From Thamnaconus septentrionalis (taxonomy: Eukaryota; Chordata; Actinopteri; Tetraodontiformes; Monacanthidae): a stretch of 64,000 nt of DNA. The position numbers and the translations under genes were made by a program. The notes below the pieces were generated by a model that saw only the letters and a program-made list of their open reading frames with translations, searched no databases and was not told the DNA's origin. The DNA lies in NCBI GenBank assembly GCA_009823395.1, contig CM020513.1, positions 7,986,001 through 8,050,000 of the forward strand, written 5' to 3'. Below, piece after piece: positions 25,701 to 38,500 of this stretch (the stretch's first letter is position 1; every line of letters begins with the position of its first letter).

Positions 25701-27104
25701 TGCACAGAATGCAAGAATATGGTCTGTAACCTTTGTGGATTTAACCCCATGCCTCATACAGGAGCGGTGAGTTCTATGGCTCATTTGTTTTTATGTTTAG
25801 CCATGAAGACTAATTACAGTGAAGTTACATTACAGTGAGTTTTTTTTTTTTTTTTTGTTCCTGTTTGTAGTAGTGATGCTCAATATTGGCCAGTTGGTCC
25901 CTGCAAACAAATAGCATAAAAGGGCTTTAGTTGGGTCCTACCTTCTCATTGTGTTGCTGTTGGTTGATTTTCTAAAGCACTGCATAGTTTTTAATTTTGG
26001 CTATCTGCCCTGAAAGCCAAAGATGCAAATGCAGTGAGCTCAGATTTAAAATGTTCAAACTTCAAGATAAAGGCTCAATATTTTTACTGAATACAAAATT
26101 GTTAACATTATGATTTCATCCATGTGACTACACAAATTTATTATTTATCTTGAAAAGTTCTTTGGTAAATAAAAACAAAAGCAAACAGCACAGTGCAGAT
26201 GCCAGGGTGACTGCTATCCCTCCCCCAGAGCGGTCCAGGTTATTACATCATGACTCATGAGAAGAGAGCTCCAGCCGACTGGCACACTGGAAATGTATTA
26301 AAGTGATTGATAGTTGTGCAACAGCATTAGCAAGATGGGATCCGCTGCTAAAGCTGACCAGGGAATCTCCAGGCCCCGTGAGAGATCAGAGATGGCAAAG
26401 CCTTGTGATATGCCAATAAGCAGAGGTGAAACGGATTAAGTCAAACACAACATGGAGCAGTACATTAGAGCTGCAGACATTTCCTTTTGGGCCATCTGCT
26501 CTCTCGTAGATCAGTAGCTCTATCAAATTTAGCAGCGTCCACTTCTTTGCGTGTGGGTGGCGCTACCCTTTGTCTCTATGTATTTGTGGACATGTCCTCA
26601 CGACCAGATTATTGTTCAAGAAATAAGTGTTTGAGTCCAGATTTTTTTTTTTTTTTTTTTTTCCAAACAGGAAGCACAGCTACTTCCCAAAAACAATTCT
26701 TGGGATTTGGTAACTCGTGTGTTCCTTGTTGTAATTTTGATTCTCGGGTGAGAGGAGGTGAACATACAGGAAGCAAAACACAGAACTGCCTCAACAATGT
26801 GATTGCTGCTTGTTAATGTTTAATTGATTATTTATGTGGTAATATGTCATTAATGAAACTTCTAATTTTTGGAATCTCTTGAGGCAAATAAATCAAAAAT
26901 ATTCCTGAGATGAGAAAAGGGACAATAATTACGTAATAACTAATAATAATGACTGAGAAAATAACATGTCCACCTTAGTGATGCCAAAGAATAAGGGGGA
27001 TTCTAATCTCTTGCTCATGCCTTTCAGCCTGAAGCTGAAAACACACATCATTACGCAAAAATATCACTGACAAACCTTCATGACATTGACACTCCACGTG
27101 TTTA

Positions 27105-27200
<96 letters not shown>

Positions 27201-29447
27201 AGCCCGAGGCCAGAGACTACATGGGCAGATTCAAGCATAATTTTTTACATTTTTGAATTTAACTGCCACTGCGTGTAGAGGAAAGAGGAAATAGCCCGGC
27301 CTAATCACAACTAGAGTAAGAAAGTAAGAAGAAGCTGCGGTACATATTCCTGCGTTGTGGCCCAAGGTATCCACAGGGTCTGAAAGTGCCATGAAAGCAC
27401 AAATGCTAAAAGAGGAAAATGGTCAGAAAGAAGCCAGCGAGGCCACTCTGGGCAAAGTAACCGCTCCTGGCAAATCTCGCTCCCTCTCCCCCCACCTTTT
27501 TTTTTCTGTTTGCCTGTTCTGCCTCAGCTGATGTTATCAAAAGCCTGGGACTGTCTGTTGTCCGATAAGTAGGGCTCACGTGTGCCGTGCTTTGCCAGCT
27601 AAAGCTCTGTGTGTGCTGACAGGATAGTTTGAGTAATAGTGCCCAAGTGTTTTGTTCTAAATGTTTCCAGGTTGCTTGCTCATTTGCATTTGCAGGTGTA
27701 TATGGGTTGTTTTTTGTTTTGTTTTTTATCAGCCTTTGACTGCATATTCTGCTCGTCAAATAGTGGTTTATATAAAGAGTTAGGTCGAAAAGTGCTTCCC
27801 AATAAAAAAAAGTGCAAAACCAGTGAAGTAGGTGGGAAAGTACACCATTTCACATTTTCATTTGTGCAAAACAATTATGCGCACAATATAGTTTGGCTAT
27901 TAGAGACACAAGAAAAGGCTCCAGTGACAAAAAAATAAACAAATAAAATAAGTTGAGGAGAGACTAGGCATGGCCTACCTGCAGACTCTGCTTCTTATTT
28001 CATGTTATTTTTAAAATTAGTGCACAAGAAGCCTTAAAATGTTGAAGTTTCACCAAATACTGTTTGCTTTTCTAACTGAAACAAACTAGTATAAATACTA
28101 GCCAAAATAGTTCTTCATCTAAAATTTGCTGATGCGGCATTGATGCGTTAAAAGTGTGTTGTTGTTTTTTTCCAAGGCTTTGAAATAAAGCACTCTGTTT
28201 AGTATAACTGAGTCGGGTGACACTTATTATCAGGGAGGTTGATTTAAAAGGAGTCACCTCAGTGGGTGCGGCTAAGAGCCAAGTATATTAGCCAGGAACA
28301 GCTTGTGCCAAAGGCATTTGCCAGAAAATCAATAAGAACCTGAGTTCCGGTATAAACAGAAACAAAGGCACTGATGAGGAAGCCCTTCTAGTCTTATACG
28401 AAACATTTGAGTTTTTTTGAGTGACAGGTAGTCAACAAAAATGAAAATTAGATAGATAGATAGATCGATAACTAGACGGATGGATAGATAATTTGGTCTG
28501 TCATTTGTGTCAAAAGACAGGAATTTTTTAATTTTCTGCGAAGAGAACATTTGACGGCTAAAGCCCAACGCTGACAGTGTAAGATTTATTCATCTCGTGT
28601 TATGAAAGACACCCTTTGTGTCCGTGAGAGATCAACACTCAGCAAACACAGTCATCCCACTCTGAGCAACACTTTGAGGAATTTAAAAAGTCAGTGTTTC
28701 AAAGTAACATAAATCCCAGGCCTGCTTCTTTACTCATGCCATGCAGAAATATTCAGCGTCACCCTGTGACTAAACCGAAAGTGAACTGTGCAGAAGCACT
28801 GCGGATCCAGCATCCGACGTGCTTGTGCGTCAGCAAGCAGAAATTCCTGGCTACAGTCTATGGAGAGGGAAGCTAATTCAGGCTATTTGTGGGGCACAGC
28901 CTTTCCCACAGCTCTATGCTCGAGGCTCTTGCTCTTTACTCATGAAACAGATTTAATTAGACAAAAGGATGATGGCCAGTTTCCAAACGCCGCTGCTCTG
29001 GTGCATCGCTTTGAGACTGGCTCTGAGGCGAGGACTGGCAGTGGATGGATATATGATGGCAAGTTGTTGACAGTATTTATTTGTTTTGACAGATTCGTTG
29101 ACCATTCATATTTTAGAGTTAGGAACCTTAGATATGGAATGACAATGTGAATCTGCAGACTTGTTTGTTGCATTAATGGATCGATGTTGACGTGCAAGCA
29201 ATTGCTTCAGTCCTGTAATCATGCTGGCACTTGGATGCATGAGATTTTAGCACCACCTGAGTCAAATTATTTGAGAATGAGCAGAAGGAGAAAGCGAGAA
29301 TACACATGAACAGTTACAGAAATGCATGGCCACAGCTCAACCGCCTGCTGATCGTCTGTTATCGACCATAGTTCATCAGTCTTTCCAAGTTAGTTTGGTT
29401 GAAAAAAGAAGAAAGAATAGGCAACAATTGTAATATATATATATATG

Positions 29448-29502
<55 letters not shown>

Positions 29503-32500
29503 CATATATAAGATTCATATTTCATTTACATACAAGGAGAGTGCCTTTATGTCGAAGAGGCCTCAGACAGGAGCATTGATCGGGATCTTCAAGACCCAAC
29601 ACAATTGTATTGTATTTAAATCCCTTGGTTTGTTGGTTGGTTGGTTTATATTGTTACCAGCTCTATCTACTTTGCTAATGTGACTTCCTTTAACAAAATC
29701 GATCTAACAAATAGGGCAGTTTTACCCCTGAGGGAAGTGTTACAGACAAAAAAGTCTCACAAACTAATAAACTAAATTCAATATGTCATAATCCATTCTC
29801 ATTAGATCTATGAGAAATAGTAATGAGAAATTGATATTTCTCCGGGAAATGGCTAACAACATTGTGCCTTTGACCACAATGAATATTGAGATATAAAAGT
29901 TCCTAGTCATGCATTATTTGCATAAGTTGTTTGCCCCATCCCAAATATCAAGTGTTTTTTTTACATTATCAAATTAGTGAAACATGGAGAAAAAAAAAGT
30001 ATAAAAATCTAAATTAAATGAAAGTATGACATTTTGTCCCCTTTCTTGAATTATTTTCTTGCTATTTTCTTACCTCAAATATGGCACTTTATTTAAAACA
30101 AAAAAAAGTGTAGCACAGCTGGAGTGCTAAAGCAGACCTAAACCAAACTATGACAGAGGTTAGATTACATCACTTGACAAAGCTTAATCCAACACATGAA
30201 CACATAACCTGTGTTATTTACTTTACGTCATTGGAGCCACTGCTAATCTCCAAGACAAATTGCGTGGGTTGAGGACACATCCGGATTTTTTACGATTACT
30301 ACCTAACTCTATTGAACTAAACTAAATGCTATTCTAAATTACAAAAACATTAGTATAAAGGTTTCATAATGCATAACACGTACAATGTAGATGGTTACCT
30401 TATCATATGGGCAAAGCACTTATCTACCGCTCCCAGTGGAGCTTGAGTAAGTAAGTAGAGCTTGGAATCACTATTAAAAAAAAAAAAAGTGCCACATTAC
30501 ATAATCCACAATTTTGCAGTTCTCAAAAAGTTGAATTAGTGGATAAGATTATAAATTCTGACTAACAAAAAGCTTTTGGGTGGTCTATTTTTCTACCCTT
30601 CCCCTATAGAAGCAGAAGCCTGGGAGGTAAAATTAAATCTAGAATAAAAGGTGTTGTTTTAAGTAAGACCTTTTCAAAGAAAATAAATGAGAATATCCCT
30701 TGACAGCACAATATATCTTAATCACAACTGAATTATGAAAAAAAAAATCTGAGCTAGATTAAGAGAAACGTTTTATATTTTAATGTTAATAAAGTTTTTG
30801 TTGTATTCTCTTTCTTGGTATGTGTCAACACAGAAGGAATGGCTTTGCCTGAACTGCCAGACTCAAAGGGCCTTACAGGGAGAGCTTGACAACAGAGGAA
30901 AAATGGCTCAGCATTCACCTGCATCTGCCAAACCAGAGACCCAAGTTACGCCTGCCGTCAAAAAGCCTGAGTCTAAGACTTTACCTTCATCCAAAGACAA
31001 ATCACCTATTCCCACAAAAACACAGCCTGCACTAGTTGCAACCAAGGTAGAACCAACTGCAGTGTCAACCCTAAAAGGAAATTTGGACTCTCCACAGGCC
31101 ATTACAGAAGCTATGGACAAGGCAGTCTTGCCTGCAACAGCAGATAAATTGACTTCTGAGGTGGGAAAGAAACCTTCAGAAGCATTGGAAGTTGATCCAA
31201 AAATACCTTGTTTGCCAGTGCTTCAAGACACAGCAATGTCACAAGCAGATGTTCCCAAGAACCTAACTCTAGCAGACAAGGTGGAGACAAAGAAAACTGA
31301 TGAGGGTTTGACTCAACTATCCAAAACAGAACAGTCAAAACCCATCATTTCAAAAGATCACATCAAACATGAAGTGGTTTCAATTGAAACATCTTCCCCT
31401 CCAGCGGCTGACCACAAAGTCGCACCCTCACTCAGAAGTACAGAGCCAAAATTGTCTGCTCCTGAGGAAATTAGTGTGGAACCCGACAATCAAGAAACAA
31501 AGGCAGTTCCAGCAGCTGAGTCAAAGGACGTGACGAGTATAACGGACACTTCAATTCTGGAGACAGAAATATACACAAAGGACATGAAATCAAAAGTAAG
31601 ATTGAATTGTATTTGTATATGAGAAACTGCTAAACCTACATTTGGTCATTTAGATTGTTCACAAATGCTTTATTCATTTATTGTCCACCACACTATAACT
31701 TTTATATGGAAAAATATTGAAAAAAAAAAAGTGACGTTGAACTACATTCTGGCAATTCAATCACATTTAGTAACAAGAGGAAATGCAATATTTTCTCCTG
31801 TTTATTGTCTGCAACATTTTAAGAAATATTGCTTGATTTATATCACCATTAAATCTGTGATCCCGCAGGCATTTACGACAATGATACCTTAACTATTTTG
31901 ACTTACTTTTATTACTCAAAGTTTCCAATTATGTTTTTAACGCTATTCTCTATTTTAGGAGCAAGATAGAAGCAAGAAAGAGTCACTGGAAGACAGGAAC
32001 GTCTCTACGCCAAGAGAACCAAGTAAACTAGAAAATAAAGTTTCTGCTCTTGCTGTTGTGGACAAGGAGAAATTCAAAGCAAAGGCGCAGGATGAAAGTG
32101 TACCTCAGATTTTTCCCATTTCACAAGAACTTGAAAGCGAACAGGTGGTTAGCGATACAAGTAATAAAGATGTAAATGTAATTTCATCCATGGCTTTAAA
32201 GGAGGAGGTTAAAGCAGAGAGACGACGTTTAAGTTTTCAAGCAATGGAGGAAAGCACTGAAAGCGAGGCCACACCCTCTCCTAAAGTTCAGAAGAAAAAG
32301 CTGGAGGTGACCAATCTTTCATCCAGCAGTGAAGATGTCAAAACAGAAAGTACTGACTCAAATATAGAAGATGAAGATTTCATTCGACAGCAGATAATGG
32401 GTATGGGTGATGAAGAGGAAATGTCAATTTCAGATGATGAAAAAGAGAGGAAACCGAAAAAGGAAGAAGCAATTAAGGATGTTGAATTTGATAATACCAC

Positions 32501-35500
32501 AGTGGCACTCAAAAGTCTGTCAAGAAAAGAAAGTGCCGATAAAGACGACTATCCAGCAAAAATGAAAGCCCTCCCCAAAGTCACAACTGAAATAACAACT
32601 CCCAGCACTACTTTCAAGAAAGCTATTCCAGTCATGAGACAGAGACAAAGTACTGATGAGGACGTAGAGAGTATCACAGATACCTTGTCAAAGGGATCGT
32701 CAAGTATTCAGGCCTCTAGTTTTACTCCAGAGTCTTCACCTACTTCAGCCTCATCTCTTGAGGAGGACAGTGATAGTAGTCCCAGTCATAGGAAAATTAG
32801 TGGAGATAAACACCATCGCAAGGGTAAGCACAGGCAGCAAACCCAACCTCTACCAACCATCGAAGACTCTTCTGAGGATGAAAAGAGACGGGAGGAGAAA
32901 TCTAAAAAAGGCAAAGATCAGGCATGGGCCCATGGTGAACAACGCTTTAAAACTGAAAACTTGTCCTCAACAGAGGATCTGAGGCAAGTCACAGTTACGG
33001 AAGAGACCAGCAGAACCTCTGGATCTGAATATTCAGCCAGTATGGAATCAGAACAAGAAATTAGGCAAGCTGTACAAAGAGGACGGAAGCCTTCACCAAC
33101 AGTGATCCCATACTTTCCTTCTGATTCATTTGATGAAAGGCGTATCGTGTCAAAACCCTTGAAGAGTGCTGAAGAGGCATACGAGGAAATTATTCAAAAG
33201 ACAAAAGCTATTCCAGGGGACAGTCCTCCTGATATTGAGCCTCTTTATGGAGGAATGTCAATAGAGGACTATCTTTATGAGTCGTTAGTTGAGGAGCCTG
33301 AAATTAAGATCAATGTTTCTAAAGAGGAAGAAGAACAGGACACTGGTTCTGAATCTCCAAAGAAGCTTAGAACTCCAGAAGAGGTTTATGAAGAAATGAT
33401 GCAGAAAAAGAGAGAGCTAATAATGATAGAGCAAGAATTTCAACAAGCACAGACTGCCATGGATTATTCTGCAGATGTGCTTTCCTCCTTAGTTGAAGAG
33501 ACCTGCATTGTCACTATACCCACGGAAGATATATCGATCATCTCAGAAACGGATATGCCCTACGTAGAGACTGAAACTTCAACTGAAGTAACAGTAAAGA
33601 AGAAGAAACGGCCTGCCCCACCACGCCCCTCTGAACCACCAAAGCGCACAGAGGCCTCATTTGTTCCTAGTACAACCTATAGGTCTATAGGTTTTGTAAG
33701 GCCAATGACTCCCCAAGATCCAGCGCTAAGAAAGGACCTGAATATACCAGACCTGAAGATAACACAGTGTTCATCTGGTGAGGAAGAGGATGACAGTCTT
33801 GCAGAAGAGTATGGTGTTGGCATTTCCTCTGACATTACACCCAGTGATGAATCTGAGACAAAGGACGATCAATCTATAAGTCCACTTTCGTCTGATGCTG
33901 CTGAGATGGAATCTATCTGTGTGGTCTGTGAAATTCCAGAGCCAAAACCTATCCCCACTCCAATATCAGCTCCAGAGTTAACTTCTACACCTTCTCCACT
34001 TTCACCAGTTTCCCCTCCAACTTCACCGGCCACACCAAATTCCAGTTTGGATTCCAATGCGACATCTTCACTCTCCTTCCATGCTCAGACACCCCAATCA
34101 ACAGGGTCAACTCCAATGTCCACACCAACACCCCCACCTACATTTGTAACCCAGTCACCATTAGCTGTATCTACTCCATCTTCACCTGCAACAGTAGAAT
34201 TGGCCAGTGGGGACCAAACGCAAGGTGCAACTACTACAAATTTTGTAGTTGCAATACCCGATGTTGTGTCAGATCAAGCCAAAACTCAATCAATTACTAC
34301 AGATAACGTAAAGGTTTCTTGGGAAAAAACTCTAACTCCGGCACAAGTAGACCTGTCTACTCCCTTGCCTGTCGTAGTTCAGATGCCAGATTTGGTGTCA
34401 TCTCCATCTCAAATGCCAATAGAGGCCCCAGCAGTTATACAAGTGTCAGCCCCATGTTCCACACCTGTTGTGGTTTCAACTCAGTCTACTGCCCAAGTTG
34501 CAGATGTACCTGCACTTGCACTTTCTTCAGCAGCTTCAGCTTTGTCCTCGTCCTCTGGACTTGTCATTGTTCAGATGCCTGATTTAGTTTCAACAACCTC
34601 TCCAGTATGTGCACAACCGCCACTACCAATGTCACCACTAGTTACCACTCCTACTCAAACACAAGCTACAGTGGTTCACTCAGTCCCTGTACATCCAGCA
34701 TTGCCAAATGTTAACCCAACAGCAGTTTCAACTCCAAGTCAAACCCCTCAAGTACATATACATGCTACCGCATCAACTACTATAATTAAAAAGAAGGTGC
34801 CACCACCTCCGCCCCCTCGATCTACATCTGTGACCTCACCTGACCCTAATACAGGACTGTCAACTGTAAAAACTTGTCAAAATGCCACCCCTGCTATGGC
34901 AACGACTACATGTTCAGGAACCACATTATCCGCCAAGCCAATGCAATCAGTAGTTGTGGACATACAGCCAAGAATGGAAGAAATGCATCCGGATGATAGG
35001 GCAGTACCCCAAATTGTTACTCCAACCAGACAAGGTCATGTTGTCATTATAGTGCCCAGTGTGGAAAACCTAACTCGCAGAGGACAAAACACACAAGATG
35101 TAGTTAGTTCAGAGCCAGCTGTTTCAACTACTGCCACACAACAGAAGAAAGAAATACTCACACACCCTAGCAGTGACCCAGCTCCCTTTACCAGTAAGGT
35201 TTCAGAAATGCCACAAGCCACAACTCCACAACTTCCACTCAAACCTGTGGCAAGGGCAGTTGAAATAACTGTTGTAGAAACACCTCTACCGCCTTCAAAC
35301 ACAACGGCTAAACCAGCTTTGTATCCTAAACCACAAGTTTCTACAACATCTACTATTGCATCAGCAGCACCAGCAACTACAACAGCTGCCTATGGTCAAA
35401 CAACTAAGCCACCCCCACCCATCCCACCAAAGCCTATTTTAATTCCAGCGGGATTGGTCTTCAGCCACAAGCCAGGTGAAAGTGTCAAACCACCCCCTTT

Positions 35501-38500
35501 TGTGGCCCTCAAAAGCTGCAACTCTTCCAAGAACCAAGGAACCTCCAAATGCTCTGTCACTCAGCCTTACACGTCCTGTTGAGTCGAAATTGGGTGCTAC
35601 ATCTCCCAAGTCACCTCTGTCTCCTAGACATTCCAGATGTTTGCAAACCTATGTTGTTATCACCCTTCCATCTGAACTTGGCTCACCACCTGATGGCATA
35701 ACAGTTCAGGCCCCTTTAAGACGAGGCTCTGTCCCTTCTACAAAGGTGTCAGATGTACGATCAACACCAACAGAACAAAAAGCTGAGACATTCTTGACAC
35801 AGGCTACAGTTAGGAGGGCTTCTGTCACTACTTTCAGGCAAATGCCCTCAGTATCCACAGCTCAAACTGTGACAGCGAAGCAAGAAAAACCAATAGAAGT
35901 AGTACCAACAGAAGTGCAAGGTAGGCCAGATTCTGTGCCTTCCATATTTGAAACGCCTATATCTATTGCTGGTGTTAATAAAGTACCATCTGGTCAAGAA
36001 GCATTGATTGAAGCACATATTGTTCCAACTCCTATTAAAAAGCAATACATCCAACAACAGTCCAAACACATTACACAGACACTTGCACCAGTTGAAGGAG
36101 CTCCCCAGATCAGCACACCTTCAGAGACACAGATTCTTAGTCAACCACTCACTGTCAAAGAGAAAATAGAAGAGGATCATGCTGACATACAACCTCAAAT
36201 TATCACAGACGGGGCACATTTTCAAGTGGTTTCAAGTGAAGCATTAGTTCCACAGTCTTCTGCAAATGTTGCTGAAACACTGCAGCTAGAGGGACCTACA
36301 GAAGTACTAGTCCTTTATGATCAACCAAATGCAGTTGCCTCTTCAGGCATTTATCCCCAGACTGAAAGTCAAACAGGAGTGTTACAGAGAGAATATGGCA
36401 AGTCTGATGATATAATTGGTATAGAGACAGCTATGATAACGCCTCAAATATCAGAAATAAATCTGCAAACTCTTGTTCCCCAACAACCTTTGTTACCTGA
36501 AGATTCCAGAAATACTTACACTGTTATTGAAGTCCCAATACCTGTACCAATTCCCCCTACAGAAATGTTGCCTCACATGGCAAACCAGCTATCCATGCAA
36601 CAGCCAGTTCTTGTAGATGAGATTAGCCTTCCTACAAATCATAAATATCTTACAGAAGTTATAACAGCTGACTCAGTTATCAGAATGAATAAATTGGAAA
36701 ATGTGTCTCCAGAAGTTCAACCTCCATCTGTAGTCATGGATGTCAACCAAAGACCAGATTCTTCTAAATTGATACAGCCATCTTCAGTTGATATGGTGAT
36801 AACTTCTTTAACTGACAATTTGACGCAATCACATCCTGCAATAGAAAGCCAGCAAATATCAGTACAACCAGATTTGCCCTATGTGACAGAAATTCCACAA
36901 GTCTGTGGAACTGAACCTTCTGTTAGGTTGTATTCCACCCCACCATTAGAGGTTTTAGCTTTTAAGCCTGAGCATGAAACACCCCCAGGGGTTGTATCAA
37001 AGGACATTGATATGAGAAATTTTTCAGTAGCCTCATCGGTGATTAAACCTCAAACAGTGACCGGGATGCCAGTTGAAATTATTACAACTGAGGAAACCAC
37101 CAGCAGGAGGACATCTTTATCATCAATTGTCCAGCCACCATATATCACAAATGAAATGTTTACCTATCCAACAGATTATGCAACTTCTACACAGATGGCC
37201 TCAACTCAGGCCTATACTACAAGAAGAGAATCCATAACCATGCAACAACCATTACATTTGGGTCAGGTCCTTAACATGCCAGCAGAAAGAGACGTTCCTG
37301 TTGCTGGCCACGCTGTTCAGGTTCACTACATGACAGATTCACTTTCTTCATCGGAGGAAAGACCACAGGTCATCACTTATTCATCAGAATATGATCAACC
37401 CTTGGAAGTAATTACCACTGAAGCATATACAAGAAGAACCTCACTGCCCAGGGCCCAAGATATTCCTCAGTGTGTGCAAGTGACCCCAGTTACTATTACT
37501 AAAATACAACAAGAGTCTATTGAGAGTCAAGAATTTCGAGGACCAGAAAAAGTTGTCGCCAGTATGAGCCACATGTATTCTTCTTCAATTTCAGCCTCAG
37601 GGCAGCCTCCTGTGAGTCTTCCCAGCTTGGTCACCCAGGTGGTTACAACAGAGGTGCAGCGAACCACTGTTTCTGTTGTACATGAAAGACTTCCTCAGGT
37701 TCCTCCACCCACTGTGGCCATCACTATACAACCTGATGTAGCAAAAGGCCTTCCTCAGTCAAAAAAGAATGGAAAGATTTATCCAGGTGACGTAATTGAT
37801 TTGCGCACTGTTAAACCTGCCATAAGGATGACTGAACACGGCATGGATCTTACACCACCTGAATCAAGTCGACAGTCAATTTCAAGTGACTCCAGTGGCC
37901 GCCAAATAACAGCAGTGCAGCCTGAGATAGTAAATCTCAGTGCCGAGATTACCCCTGCATCTACTTTGTCTGTTGTGACTGACAACATCACCATAGTCAC
38001 GTGCACAGCCACAATTGCCTCTTATAACAATACCCCAGCAGAGAGACCACTCGATTTACAGGGCCCTGTTGCATCATTGCCTATGTCTCTCACATCATAC
38101 AAGCCATTTGAACCACTGGCACAAATTATATACAGACCTGTAAACCCACAGGCTGTGGTCAGTGATGAAGCACCCATGGCTCAAGAAATACCCATGAATC
38201 TTTCCTATGAAATGTCTTCAGCAGCTAAACAGCCACTTACTTCAACACCAATTTCTATCAGTAATGGAGGACCTATAATTTCTTTAGAAGCAACGGGAGC
38301 CATGGACCTGTCAAACTACAGACCAGTGAGAGCTATGGTCGCTTTGTCTGGCACAAGCCCGGGAGTTGTTACCACAGTGGTTGAGGATGATGGGACTCCA
38401 GTTGACCTTACAGCTGGAAGGAGGAGCGTGTGCTGTGATGTCATTTACAAGCTGCCTTTTACAGGAAGCTGTAGAACACAACCACCAGTTACAACCCAGC

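Larger units (their letters stand above)
25767..30833 (+). other. Long intron splitting zinc finger 10
   Basis: This 5,067-bp intron holds a large TG/GA microsatellite (27107-27199), a GATA run near 28450, an AT run (29432-29510) and several A/T tracts. A block near 26190-26480 is less AT-rich than its surroundings. No gene is recognised, and the open frames are short and low-complexity. Confidence 0.8.
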
